DNA of 64,000 nucleotides from Odontesthes bonariensis (GCF_027942865.1 NC_134509.1:27660197-27724196), one strand, 5' to 3'. Counted from the first letter of the stretch, positions 1-12,199 are shown. The notes: generated by a model from the sequence alone, not told the origin. Numbers and translations: made by a program.

Positions 1-1
1 T

Positions 2-182
2 GATGGTCGGGGTTATCTTTTTGAACCAGAATACACTGACTGATGAAGAGTTGTTGGCACAAGATGCAGCGAGGATGGCTCAAAACGATGATCCAGAAAC
101 GGGAGCTGCTGCTAGGTCACGCATTGGGGAGACATGGTGGTGCAGATGTGGACATTGTATTGCACTGACCACAGAGGAAGAC
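2..182 (+). pseudogene. P2X7-type C-terminal cysteine-rich domain fragment, frameshifted
   Basis: The start of the window reads DGRGYLFEPEYTD in frame 2, then continues only in frame 3 as TDEELLAQDAARM and on to ARSRIGETWWCRCGHC. The junction lies around bases 38-46, where frame 2 meets two stops. The WCRCGxC motif with a preceding acidic DEEL segment resembles the intracellular cysteine-rich C-terminal domain of P2X7 receptors and the many fish proteins carrying that domain without a channel. After the motif the sequence loses the expected cysteines and stops near base 208. The frame break and lost cysteines point to a decayed copy. A sequencing error at the frame break cannot be excluded, and the part upstream lies outside the window. 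Confidence 0.45.
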
Positions 183-590
183 AGTACTTTGGAATACTAT
201 AGTGTATGACTTTGGCGATCGATTAATTTGTGCGGACGCCTGTGGAACACGGAAGCTGAGAAAGATAAGTGCGCTGTTTTTGAAATCTCAAAATGTATGT
301 CTGTGCTAGCTAACGGTATGGTTAGCCCCTGGGTTGAATTGTATTGCTACTGACACCACGGCCAATTCGGTAAAAAGTATTTTGATACACGTTAAGAGCC
401 TCAGGAAAGGTTAAAAGCTTGCCCGATAGAGCCCGCTTTCATGGAAATCAGCGCAATCGGACAACTTTGCGCAGCGGCCATGAAAATTTCTTGCGTTTTT
501 CCCTTTGGCCAACTTTCCTTGGTCTCCAACAGATGGGATATGTTTGTAAAAATGCCGGAATTCTCCTTTAAGAGACACTACCGCGGTAAC

Positions 591-962
591 ATGGCTTGCT
601 CCAAAAGGCGGAAAGTAGACGAAGAAAATCGTTGTTTTAAAGATGACTGGACGGAGAAATTTATGTTCATTCTTCCGGCGAACAGTTCAAAACCAGTGTG
701 CCTCATATGCTCCGAAAACGTGGCATTAATTAAAAGCGGCAACATGAAGGGCCACTACCAAACAAAGCACAGCTCTTTTGAGCAAAGTTATCCCCTGAAG
801 TCCGAGCTGAGGGCACACAAAATAACCGAACTGCAAGCACAGTATGACAGGTCTACCCGACTCATCACACATACATTTACAGCCCAGCAACGTGCAAACG
901 AATGTTTGTCAGAAACAAATACCGTTCTAGGCTCAACAATGAACACCTACATGTCTGCATGA
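591..962 (+). mobile_element. hAT-type transposase fragment with BED zinc finger
   Basis: An open frame starts upstream at 441, but the family-like protein begins at the methionine at 591 (MACSKRRKVDEENRCF). It has a BED-type zinc finger with C37-x2-C40-x14-H55-x4-H60, then a helical stretch (KSELRAHKITELQAQ). This is the usual N-terminus of Charlie-like hAT transposases and of their domesticated relatives such as ZBED, GTF2IRD2 and EPM2AIP1-type proteins. The frame ends after about 123 residues, far short of a 550-650-residue transposase, and no catalytic domain follows in any frame that I recognise. It is therefore most likely a truncated transposon relic. A short domesticated exon spliced further on is less likely. 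Confidence 0.6.
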
Positions 963-2389
963 TAATGGCCAAGATTTAAATTACTGGCAAGTCAGCCACA
1001 TGCCCATTTTTTCTCATAAAGAAAAGTAAAAGAAGAAGAATTAAAAGAAAAAAGTTCAAAGAAAAATCCCCACCCCTAAAAAGCCACTTGTTTTCTGAAG
1101 ATGTGGACTTTTTTTTTTCTTGAAAAGTGTGCCCTCATTACCTCCTTATTTTCAGAACAAAGAAGAGAAAATGTTAAGTCAATGCTCTGTTTGCACTTTT
1201 TAGTTGTTTTCTGAGTTGACTTTTTTTACTTGAATTGTAGGCCTTTGATTCCTCAGGTTGGGACCTCTTTAATTTAAGAGAAAAATTAGTTATTCCACTC
1301 GGTTTGCACTTTTTTATTTATTTTTATTTGTTTTTTCTTTAATCTGAAATAAAGGCCTTGAATTGATTTGATTGGGACCACTTTTATTTATGGTAAAAGA
1401 GATAGTTGTACACTCATTGGATATTAACCATAGATATTGTTGAAACCATATGAAAATGTGGACATAGGGGAAGGCTATAAGACACAAGCTGGACTTCGGT
1501 TCGGACCTTCTACTTGGAAAAAATTTAATAACTGGACCTCAGTGACTTTTAATTGAATACACCTGGGCTAGTGTGTAAAAATGATTAACAAAATGGGACA
1601 TTGTGTTTATTTTTTGAACATGCAACAAAATATCAGATGACAAATTCAGATTAGGTTAGCAAAGGCCTTAACGAGGAATACAGTAAGAAGACTGGAGGTT
1701 CCAGTGTTAACGAGTAGTGAGCATTTGTGTCATCAGACTGCAGAGCTGGTCATCTGAGGATTCAGATAAACCCTTCTCATAATATAAAATCATAAATTCA
1801 GGTGAGTGAATGATGAGTCATGTTTTAGGTACTTCTATTTTACACGAACAGCTACTAAACCATACTAGGAAATCATCATTTTCTCAATAACAGTCTAGCT
1901 GAAGTGTGGCTGCAGCGATCAGTGGATCAACATTAAATTATTGGGTTTACTGATAATCAAATCTTTTTATTTATCTTTTTTTTTACTGCTTTTTTAAAAA
2001 CACAATAGTAAAACTAATGTTATAATGCATAGGAAGCACTGTGGATTTTATCCATCCCTTCAACTGGAGGCGTCCTCAGATGGAATCTGACTGATTTTTA
2101 TAGATGTATCTGTGCCTTTAATATTGCGTAACAAATTATGAGATTTCCATGCATATGGTAACCATATCTGAAAAACGTATTGTTTCACTGTTTTATATAC
2201 AAGACATTATTATCCGCCGTACTTAAAAAAAAACATTGTTTAGTGGAGAAGCGTGTGGTACAAACTGATGAGTTTGACACGTCAGCCCCATCTTAATCAT
2301 CTACTGTGGTTTTGTCATGAACCCCTGATGTCAGATTTCAATGGGTGGTAAACTGTCATCATCTGTGTCTTTTTTCTGTCTTGTCTCGG
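963..2389. other. AT-rich stretch, no gene recognised
   Basis: The sequence is AT-rich with homopolymer runs of T and A. There is no conserved coding frame, splice-linked exon or RNA gene that I can see. The first 600 bases may be the decayed 3' part of the adjacent hAT element. Confidence 0.4.
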
Positions 2390-2670
2390 TTTGTCACTTC
2401 CTCATGTTCTCTTCAGGCTGCCCTCCCGTGTTGTCGTAGCTGCTTGGTTTTGTTTTCCAGCTCATTCCTGTTCCTAGTCGTTTTTGACAGTTCCTGGGTT
2501 TTGTTTTATTAGTGTTCTTTTGGAATTTGTTATCAGGCTTCACCGTGCCTTTTGTTTAAGAATAAATAATATTATTTTAATTTTATCTCCTGGCTACCAA
2601 TTTGTGTCTGCATCTGGGTCCTCCTTCCTGAAGCTGCAAGTGTCCGGCATTACTACTGGTTGTGTGAGGC
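2390..2670 (+). repeat. Possible dispersed retroelement 3' end
   Basis: A T- and G-rich segment with short internal echoes (TTTTGTTTT, CTTGGTTTTG, CTGGGTTTTG) ends in an AATAAATAAT signal and a CTGCATCTGGGTCCTCC motif of the style seen at the 3' ends of teleost dispersed retroelements. A (TATATT)n run follows at about 2680-2702. No coding potential. The family assignment is a guess from memory. Confidence 0.25.
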
Positions 2671-3081
2671 TTAGGGATTATATTTATATTTATATTTATA
2701 TTTCAAACAAAATGGAAAAATAAAACAAAGCAAAAGTGAAATGATTAAAAATAAAAAAATATATAATTCAGGGTCAAACTAAAAAAAGAGACTGTGTAAA
2801 GTGGGAATACTAGACAGTGGATCAAACCATTGTGAGGAAAAGGAAGTGGGCATGATTTCTGAAAATCTCAAAATGCTTAGCTTTGCATCTATAATTAGCA
2901 CAAGCACCATCAATGCCTATCATATTATCTAAGATGGCAAAGTTTGCAATTTTATATTGTATATTGTAACTACAGAAATGCTAATCATTCACTGGTGAAA
3001 CTGGTATGTCTACAACTATTTTAGTGAACTACATGAGCAACATTTTTTTTAAATAAATATAACAAAGTTTATCAATTTGGA

Positions 3082-3123
3082 ATTGAATAAATAAGATTGA
3101 ATAAATAAGATTGAATAAATAAG
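3082..3123. repeat. 14-bp tandem repeat, three copies
   Basis: The unit attgaataaataag occurs three times head to tail without mismatch. It is a simple AT-rich minisatellite with no sign of function. Confidence 0.9.
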
Positions 3124-3226
3124 AAAGACATTCATATCAGTTTGATTTTATTCATATACACGTGTAGACATGTATCACTACTGCAAAATTACCAACAAAC
3201 ACACAAACACACGGAGTGCAATGATT

Positions 3227-3560
3227 GGGGTGGCCGTGGCTCAGTGGTTAGAGTCCATCATCCAATAACTGGAAGTTTGGTGGTTCAATTCCCACTCACA
3301 CCACTCAAAAAAATTGGTGAAACTGACAGCTGGAGGGCTGTCAGTCCACCTCCTTGTCATGGCTGAGGTGCCCTTGAGCAAGGCACCATACCCCCAGGCT
3401 CCCTGGGTGCTGTGAATGGCTGCCCACTGCTCCAGGTTGGCATCTGTCTCTGAGTGTGTGTGACCCTGTGTATGTCAACAGGTGCCAACCTGGATGGGTT
3501 AAAAGCAGAGGACAAATTTTGTGTGTATGCAGGACAATAAAATCGGATCTTGAATCTTAC
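3227..3560 (+). mobile_element. tRNA-derived SINE
   Basis: The element opens with a tRNA-like head carrying an A-box-like TGGCTCAGTGG (3236-3246) and a B-box-like GGTTCAATTCC (3282-3292, one base off the GGTTCGANTCC consensus), so it would have an internal RNA polymerase III promoter. The body contains CCCTTGAGCAAGGCACC, a motif common in teleost SINEs, and the tail runs to about 3560 near ACAATAAAATC. A second partial copy of the body is at 14497-14559. It is an apparently dead insertion in intergenic DNA. Confidence 0.7.
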
Positions 3561-5690
3561 CTGCAAATAGCTTTTACTGTGCATAGATGTAAGGTTTGTG
3601 ATACTGTCAGATTTTATTTCAATTTCTGACACAGTTCTTTTGTCTGTGCCCATAACCAGTTACTGAGCGTGAGCTGCAGGAAGATGTCTTCAAGAATAAC
3701 TCCTGAGCACCAAACAGGATTGTTATTCTGAAGTGTAGCAAAATGTCATGTGGCTTATAAGACTGTTGGCTGGAAAACCATCGACTGTGGAATGACAGAA
3801 CAGAGCCAAGAGCATCCAGCGGCTGTCTGTGGCAGAACAGACTTGAATTTAACAATAGGTTTAAGCTTAATTCAGTAGATACCACAACATTAAGAAGTGC
3901 ATATCATGCTTATGGAGATTTTGCCATAACATGTATGTTGAAGTATTTCCGTTTTTTTTTCATTGTCCATGAACAGCTTAACAAATGACTTTTTATAAAA
4001 AAAACACCAAAAATGTATCTTGATTGAACTCTAAAGTGTTGTGACAAAGTATTTAAATGACCCAAGCTGACTGGATAAAATGAGCATAGTAAAAAAATAA
4101 CCGTACATTTGAACTTAGCAATAATAAGTAATATAATGCAATTTTTAAAAAATGATAGAAAGAAAAGAATACTATTAATGTCAACACTCTGATAAGATGA
4201 TGTTGAATATTCCTGCAATAAGTCCCCAAACCTCAAGTGATAAATAAGATATTGATCCATTAACACTAAATTAATCTGCCACTGTTATAGTGACAAATAC
4301 TAATTTCAGTTATTTTCAAATGCTCAGAATCACATCTGAATATTTGTCCCTTATCTTTGCAATATGTGTTATTTTGACTAATTTGATTGAGTTTTATTGT
4401 TAAAAATCCAGGAACTTGACGTCACCTTCAGCATACTACAATTTTTCACTGTTCTCCCTCTATAGACAAACCATTCCTTGTTACAGAATTATTCTTTTTT
4501 TCTGATAATGAAAATAATTATTAGCTAGAGCCCCGTGGCTTGATTGTGAGTGAAATCCCAGCTGATATCCCATCTCACATCATGAGATTAATAGCACACT
4601 GATATATCCGCCCACAGCTCTGCACACCGTGCACAGACCTGCACAGAATGTTCACAGCACATACAGGAACACTGACTCATTGTGTCTGACTGATTCAAAG
4701 GGACATGATAGGAACCTGTTTGAGGTGGTCTGAGCAGAAAAAAGGAATATGACACGTTTCACAAGTCAAATGGCAGAAAATCCATCCAAATTGTGAGTGC
4801 GCATGCATGAGTATATCTGAGTGATTTAAGCAAATCACTTTGCTTTTATCTCCTCAGAGGTTGATGTAAATGATTCGTACATGGAAACATACCATTTTCT
4901 ATCCTCCAACCAACATCCACAGTGTGGATATGCACACACATATGGGTGAGTCACTTAGTAAAATTCTGCAAATAGCACATATTAATAATTTCAAAGCTGT
5001 CATCTTTTTTAACTTTTAACTCATCTTGGAGGAATATGACACAAATGTCCCAGGGCAATGTTTTTAAGCCTGTCATGTGAACAAGAGTCCCTTTGGCCGC
5101 TGAGCTGTTCCTCCATCCTTCCCCTCAGCCCATCTCCTCCTTCATTCACCACCTTTTTTCCCTCTGCATCTCTCTTCCTCACAGTCACCACTGCCTCTCT
5201 CATTGGCCTCCTCCACTGACCCAGTCCTCTCATTCTCTCTCTGAAATATTGATAATGGACTCTCACTCAGTCTGCTCCCTCTTCCTGTCCGTCTCTTTTC
5301 TCCTAATCTTCCCATCTGTGGTGAATCAGCAAACCAAATCAGTATTTAAACCCTATTTGTATGTGAGTCCCTTGCTCATGGCAGCACACAAGACACTGAA
5401 ATTAAGGTGCGAGATAATGAATTCAGCCGATCCATGGCATATACCCCTCTGGTGTGCCAGCTTGGGACACCCTGGGTCGTTAACCATTTTTGCCTGTATG
5501 CCTCTGAAGGCTAGAAGAGGCCAATGCACGTGCCTATGAATATTTCACAGATTTCACGCCTCGCTCTTCTCTACTACTGACCCAGGTTTGATGGCAGCAA
5601 GGGCTATGAGCCTATCAGGTCCCTGTCTGTCAGTGATCAAATGGCCCTTGGCAGCAGCTGCAAATGAGTTGGGCAACTCTGCTGTCTTCT
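3561..5690. other. Intergenic stretch, no gene recognised
   Basis: Unremarkable intergenic DNA. The open frames here (for example 5093-5539) are low-complexity Ser/His/Leu-rich translations without a recognisable domain, and they lack flanking splice sites that would link them into a gene. Confidence 0.4.
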
Positions 5691-5699
5691 CGGGCATTG

Positions 5700-6790
5700 A
5701 TCATGTATGTGCAATTGTGCATTTGAACAGAGAGAGAAAGAGAGAGGGGAGGGGTGCATCCTCATAGCCTACATACATATCTTACCGTCAATCCTCCGGT
5801 TTCCCTCTTCCTCCTCCTCCGCGCTCACTGCGTCTCCCGCATCCCGTATCTCCGCGCCCTCACCCAATATACTCTGCTCCCTGTCTCCCGCCCCACTGTG
5901 TCTGATGCATGAAAAAAATCAAAAATTTTCTGGGGAAATTTTGATGGGATGCACCTGCCGGGCTATATGTCAGTCATTAGCACGATATGTCCAACAACAA
6001 CTGGGCGTCCTCCTCCTGTGATCAGCGTACTGTGTAGGGCTCTGCTCTGCTGGACCTCACACCCTCCCTCCGTCCTGTCGAGACTCGATGTCTTCCCCGC
6101 TGTGCTGTGTGACTGTGCGTCACGTTGGTATCATAATTCCCACGGGTTTCATGCCCAGAGATAATGCAGGCTACAGGCCTTATAGCTCCGATGGATGGAG
6201 GGAGCAAAATGCACGAAAACAAGAATTAGACGCAAATTATTGCACAAACCGTGGCTGCTCCGCGTTCCTCCGTCGATTTCTAACGTTCACCAAGCCCAGC
6301 TGTCGGTTGTCATTGTTGATCGTACGGTTCCAGTTTCGTTCATCAAGTACATCCTTGCATTTTAATGGAAAATAACGTCGACGTGACAACAGCCGCCTCG
6401 CATATCCTTGACGAATCGTGATGAGACGCAGCGGCACATCAGGACGGGTAGATTGAAATTTGTCAGGCTTTTAAAAAGATGTCAAGAATCGCATTATAAA
6501 ATGATGCTGGGTCAGAAAAAAGCAAACACAAAGACAACAGCTGGACAACCAGGAGAGATAATGTTTCCCGCTCCTGGCCTCGCCTTGCATCCGTCCTTCT
6601 CTAGTCTCTTTCTCTCTCCATCCGCTGGTCCGCTTGTTGCGCGTTCTGCACTCGAGAGCGCGCAACGCGTCTGTGCTTGTGTGTGTGCACGTGTTAAATG
6701 TTTATGCGTGCGCGTGTGCAGAGACAGAGCGAGGAGGCAGGGGGTGTGGGGGCTTCGACTATATTGTCAAGGTTTGTCTGAGTGAGCAAC
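5700..6790. promoter_or_regulatory. CpG-richer segment, possible promoter or enhancer
   Basis: Compared with its neighbours this kilobase is clearly richer in CpG (for instance around 5818-5852, 6235-6320, 6365-6445 and 6630-6730). It has a CCAAT box near 5864, a GC-rich inverted repeat with arms GTTGCGC/GCGCAAC around 6635-6665, and a TATATTG near 6760. CpG retention of this kind usually marks a promoter or other unmethylated regulatory element. No coding exon could be linked to it on either strand. It lies about 1.4 kb beyond the 3' end of the first nxnl1 gene, so it may belong to a gene outside the window, a non-coding transcript or a distal element. Confidence 0.3.
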
Positions 6791-8050
6791 AATAAGCTGC
6801 TGTGTAGGCAAAAGCAAAGGAATACGGAATAAACAGAGGCGCGCGTTTATTTTGGCATCTGTCTCCTCTCACAGATCTGACCTGCTCTGACTTGGTTGAC
6901 CATTTTCAGTTCAACCACGGAGAAAGAAGATCTATTATGTTTGCTGATCAACCATCCAGCAGCTTTTGCAATATTTCCATTAAAATCCCAGAGAGCTTTG
7001 CTTCATGTGGCTCTGATAGAAAATATGACCTATTTGTCAGTCTACCTATGATGGTAAAGCTTTGAAATACATCTTTAGGCCTATGTCGCCGCCTTGCCTG
7101 AAGCACATCAAATCATGCCAATCAAACTGTCACACCTCAATGACACCTGATGATACTCTGGTTTCATCATCTGTCTCTCAGATGCAGTTCTCTGCTGCTG
7201 TCATTACCATCATGTTGCCATATCTTCTTCTTCCTATTTAGAAGTACTGACAGCATGTATTTAAAGCTCAGGACACTCAGAGAAAGAAAGACAAAAACCC
7301 CTCATATTCCTCTGAGAGAACTGCTGCAAATGTGATCCTGGCTGATCGCATAAAGCATCATCAAAGCAGTATACATGTGGGAGGAAGTGTACAAAGACTA
7401 AACATAGTCTTCAGTAGATTCAAAGCAAATCACTGATTATGTAGTACAGCTAGTTTCCCCATCATTCCAACCGACTCCCTTTGAATAGCTCTGATTGCTG
7501 CTTGTGTAGTCTGTAAGTGCAGATAGACTTCACAAACACTCAAAACAAAACATTCACTAACAAAATTATTTTAATGGTGTTGAATAATTCATTCATTTCA
7601 GAATATGCATGGTGGGCTTTGATTGGATGGTACACATTACCATGTGTAAAGTGCATTACTACAGAGCTGTGCTGTTGAAAGTGGAGACATGATTTGACTG
7701 TTTCTCCTGGGTGTAATAAAACACTTGGCTGACACCAAATGTTTTTCTTGACTGTAAACTTGGCAACAGTCAAAGACATCAAATTAAGCCAATTCTAAGA
7801 TGAGGTCAGCATTGGTTAGCAGCATTCAGTGGTTGTTTAGATAGGGTTTTCCATGGCTTTGTATCGTCTGCTGGCATGTTTGCAGCTGTTGTTGCAGTAA
7901 GACCACAGCCTTTGATTAGCACGAATTTTGACTGGCAGAGATCAGCTTACCATTTCCACTTCATATGTAAGAAAAACACACATTTTCTGACATTCAACTG
8001 AGAAGAGGGATATTGTTTGGCTACTGTATTATAAGAGCCTTAGTGACAAA
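6791..8050. other. Intergenic stretch 3' of nxnl1, no gene recognised
   Basis: No coding, RNA or clear transposon signal. The segment next to 8050 is the expected 3' flank of the minus-strand nxnl1 gene. Confidence 0.4.
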
Positions 8051-8052
8051 GC

Positions 8053-8058
8053 TTTTAA
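8053..8058 (-). terminator. Candidate poly(A) signal of the first nxnl1 gene
   Basis: On the minus strand the sequence reads ATTAAA, the commonest variant poly(A) signal, about 65 bases after the stop codon of the first nxnl1 gene. The assignment rests on position and hexamer only. Confidence 0.35.
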
Positions 8059-8120
8059 TCTCAAATCATAGCAACCTTTGGACAAAAGACACAGTCTTGT
8101 TCACATGCTCTTGGTCTCCA

Positions 8121-10190
8121 TCACCATGGTGACCCTCCTCCATCCTTGTCATCCGCTCCTGCTTCCACTTCCCCACCGTCATCACCACCTCTACCCCAAC
8201 CTTTGCGCTTTTTCTTCTTCTTTTTCTTCTTCTCATCCTCCACCTTATACTTGAGTCTCCTGACAGGGTCACTGAAGCTGCGCATGGACTTCTCCTCAAA
8301 GTCTTCATTCATGAGGAAGTTCCTGTCAATGAGCTCTGCTGCTTCATGCCAGTTGCGGTAGCAGTCTGGGCCCAGGCGGATTATCTCCTCCACTGCATTA
8401 GGGATGAGAATGGAGCAGTCGGGACGCAGCACCACCACTGTGGGCAGCTCCTCCACATTAAACATGGCCTCCAGCTCCCTGTGGACACACACACATGCTG
8501 GCACACACACACCTGCAAAGAGCTAATGGATTTAGGCTGCTAGGCGTATTTACATTGTCATCATTCACCAGCAGGTTGTACGCAATACTAACTGGCCAGT
8601 CCCACTCACCTCCTGTAGGGGTCCTCATAGGCCAGGAACAGGGACTTCTTGGGAAGCTCCTTGAGGAAGCTTTCCAGCTGTTCCTCTGACTCATCCAAAC
8701 TGAGGAATAGAGGAAAAACACCAAACTACAATCCACATCTAGAAAATCTCCTCAAATGTTACTTTGTGGCTGGTCGTTGTCATACAGAAATGCCTCAATG
8801 TAAATTGCTGGTCAGAATGATAAAGTAGCATGATTTTTAAACACACAATTTTTATATATATTTTACTAAACCAAATCAAATAGGCTGAATACATTCTGCA
8901 TGATCAGAATATTTTTGATGAATGCCTTTAAAGGTTATTTCTTACTGTTAAATAAAAACATCCAGACACATAATGCACCCTGGACATAATTACTAGTACT
9001 GCTATGTGACCTGAATTAGACCATGCATTATGCTTAAACTGCTTGAATAGGGATTAAGGACTCAAAGGGAGATGTTTTTTGAGAGTGAATGAGGATTATG
9101 GGGGGAAACATACACGATATCTAAGGAGTTTAAGACAGACCTGGAGCAATGTGTAGTGGTGGTTTCAGCTTGTGCCATATGCTGCACACAGAAGCAAAAA
9201 GTGCTTCAGTTTGAATGAAAGCCAAAGAGGACACTACTACTGACAGAAAAGGCCTAAAAAGGCCAGCCAGGTCTATCTTGTAAGTATCGAGAGACAAAGG
9301 ACATTAGGCAACAAACACCCTAACTAAAGCAATATGTGGTGGAGGATCGATTATGCTATAGGGCTGCTTTGCTACTGGTATCGAATGTATCCAATAAGTG
9401 ACAAAATCAGGAGATTACCAAGGCACTTTAGAGTGAAAAGTGCCCCTAGGTGTCAGTAAACCAGGTTTGGGGGTGAAGGTCTTGGGTCTCTCAGCAAGAC
9501 AGGGATACAAAGCACACATTTAACAGCATAAAAGTTTGTTAAAAAATTAGGATAATGAGTGTTTTAAACTGACCAGCAATAAGTCCAAACCTAAATCCTG
9601 TTGAAAGCATTGAGGGAGAGATAAATCTGCCATTGCAAATAATGGCTGTTGCTGATGGTTCCCTTGACAAATGCTGGTGAAAAATACCCATAGTTTTGTC
9701 CCTAGGTATATTGTGTACATTTGTATTTCTTTAAAATGTAACTACAGCCTTTTTCTGTTGTTACAGTTAAAAAATAAAGCATTTCATTCAAATATTCTGA
9801 TTTTACATAACTGTTATTTATCATTTACATTAGCATTTACATTACAGCATACTTTTTGCAGGTGCACATACAATATGCACACGAAACTTGGAGTAAATCT
9901 TGTCCAGTGCAAGTGTGAACAAAAAATAAGCGTTTCTTTGTTTGTGAGACATACCTGATGTACAGGAGAACCAGCTGAGCGGAGCGCTCCACATAGAATT
10001 CATCTGTCAACTGTTTGAAGAACTCATGGAGCGTGGGAGCAAACTCCTGACAGGTATCACATTTAGCTGATGCAAAGAAAAGCATCAGGATTCGATTTTG
10101 TAGACGCATGACAATCTCACGTTCCGTGTCCAGTTCATCCTGGTCTTTATTATTCTTTACCAGGATCCGATCAACAAAAAGGTCCACCAT
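8121..10190 (-). CDS. nxnl1: Nucleoredoxin-like protein 1 (RdCVF/RdCVFL), copy A
   Basis: Three coding exons on the minus strand: 10190-9955, 8699-8610 and 8478-8121, giving 227 residues (human NXNL1 has 212). The product is a thioredoxin-fold protein of photoreceptors. In mammals its long form RdCVFL counters oxidative damage and its short form RdCVF is a secreted cone survival factor. Visible motifs are the N-terminal NNKDQDELDTERE block, the redox motif C44-D-T-C47 (human CPQC), and LPTVVVLRPD near residue 119, matching the cis-proline region. Splice sites are GT-AG and phases agree (236 + 90 + 358 bases). Retention of the 131-base intron 2 adds one arginine and then TGA, giving a 109-residue form. 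The C-terminus has a lysine run encoded by AAG repeats. Intron 1 (8700-9954) contains a decayed Tc1-like transposon. A diverged second copy lies at 15063-16007. Confidence 0.92.
9120..9665 (+). mobile_element. Tc1-like transposase relic in nxnl1 intron 1
   Basis: Pieces of a Tc1/mariner transposase survive in shifting plus-strand frames: GGGSIML with an interrupted GCFAATG-like block near 9341-9380, a QQD-KHT-like segment near 9480-9520, and PAISPNLNPVES near 9573-9610, which corresponds to the conserved SPDLNPIE motif with the third catalytic acid. Stops and frame changes separate the pieces, so it is dead. It is antisense to nxnl1 and sits wholly inside intron 1. Confidence 0.7.
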
Positions 10191-10734
10191 GATGAAGTGT
10201 TCGGCACTGACGATTAAGAAACTGCAGGGAAAGCAGAATTGATCCTTTTATATGCTTTAAATAAAAACAACTTATTTAATTTAACTTCTATTTTAAATGT
10301 CATGGACCAAACATAGAGTGAATGTTACAATGCACAACAAACAAATGCAGCCATTGCAATGTGTATAGGACTTCTAGCCATGGCTAATTTGCAGGCCTTG
10401 TTCCTGATTACTACCCCAGTTTTAAGGAAAATATACTAAAACAAGAAAAATAACGAGCAAAAATATGACAAAACCCTCAGCAGACATCTTAGAATATGCA
10501 GTGAATGAACAAATTATGAAATGTGGAAGAAAAGAAGAAATGTCAACCATACATGTGCTTCATTAATGTGTCTGATTTTGAGCTGTAAAAGTATCTATCA
10601 AGTGTATCTTAGTGTTAACAGATAAGTCTTTGTTTGAGCCATTGTTTCACCTGAAAGCTAAAAGCTTCAAAGTTAGTTACCATTATCAATAATAGCAGAA
10701 TTATAAGAGCCAAATGTGTTATTCTAACCCTGCA

Positions 10735-11100
10735 TTGACTCTAAACAATGCAGGAGGATGTTGTGATCGACAGTATCAAAGGCAACTTTATCTAGAACCT
10801 TTGATAAAATGGACAGTTTAGAGATTGCTCAGTGGTTACTTAAAGAAAAGGAGTCCACATTGGGTTTCTTTAGCAGCGGATGAACAACAGCATCTTTAAA
10901 ACTATCTATGAGATGGAGATGTAATAGAAATTCCTAAGATAGCAGATCTGACTGGCTAACTATCTAACTTTGGAGAAACATCATTAACATATATTTGAGT
11001 ATTTTTCGACTTGTGAAATCTATAAAATTGTCAACAGTTCGTCAGTTCTACTTTTTCTGGATTTTACAATGGTGTCATCTTTTTGGCTTTTGATCCAAAA
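10735..11100. repeat. Probable dispersed teleost repeat fragment
   Basis: The segment with GATGTTGTGATCGACAGTA...AAGGCAAC and CAACAGCATCTTTAAAACTA resembles a family of dispersed repeats often seen in fish introns and intergenic DNA. I cannot name the family. No frame stays open. It lies upstream of copy A of nxnl1. Confidence 0.35.
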
Positions 11101-12199
11101 AATATCTAGTGTGTTTGAGTAACTTCAATGCTGAATAGGTCGCTTGGCCTCGGACAATTACACAGTAAGAAAAGAGTGAAATATATCACAGTTTGCATAT
11201 AAAACCGGACAGCCTTTACAGGCAACTGTAACTCTATTACACAGAAACAATGTAGATGAGTTTCAAGAGTTTGGAATTTCATGTTGGCCATCCCAAACAA
11301 CACAGTTTTAATATTAGATGTGTCAAACACCAGGTAACAAACAAACAACCACAAATGTTTCTAAAGACACCAAAAATGTACCTCTACAAAGATGGCTTTT
11401 CTTTATATGCCATTGTCTACTTCCACTCAGTCCCACTTGCACACATCTATTAATCGTATAATCTTGCTTGCTGTTAAATCAGATAATCCTCACAGTTGCT
11501 TACCTATATTATCTCCACTCGTGGTAGGACATCAAAAAGAGAATAGCCTTTAAATTCAGTTTTGTTTTTCTTTTCAACCCTTCCTTGATCTCACTTGAAT
11601 CGGTTCCCAGTCTGTCAGTAAGTGTCACATTTAGTCATTGACTCTGTCTCCCTCACCTTGATGGCAGTAGCTGCTCACTCCCACTTCAATTCAGTCTCTG
11701 CACTCCACCACCCCTCCTCTGTCAGGGAGGGAGGGAGTGAAAGACAAGGTGACAGAGGCACAAGGAACATGAGGCGCCTTTGTGTGTGTGTCAAAGCACT
11801 GATTTAACAACCACATCCATCTGAAAAAAAAGAGAAATTACAGAGGGAGAGACGTGCTTAAAATAATTTTTAAAAAGAAGTGATGTGAGGCACAGTGAGA
11901 CTTTTATTGTTCAGTTACTAATGAAGGAGCAGAACCACTGGGATTGTCTGGATAATGATTTTTTGAGTCCTCTTCTGGGAACAGAGCTTAATGGCCATGA
12001 AACCACAGCGGTGACACAGTGACATAGTTTTTGTAAAGTAATAGAGAAATGAAGATAAGTACAATATATACTCAAGTATTCAGTGACCTATCATGTTTTA
12101 ATTGTGCTGTGATCTAAAAAGTAAGATGTTTTTTTTAAATTCATTCTCGATGTAGAATAATAGCTGCTTCACAGCTCTGTGGAAATTTTTTTAATTCAC

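Noticed and set aside
5093-5539. 148-codon plus-strand open frame
   Set aside because: It is low-complexity Ser/His/Leu sequence in CT-rich DNA, with no domain and no splice-site support.
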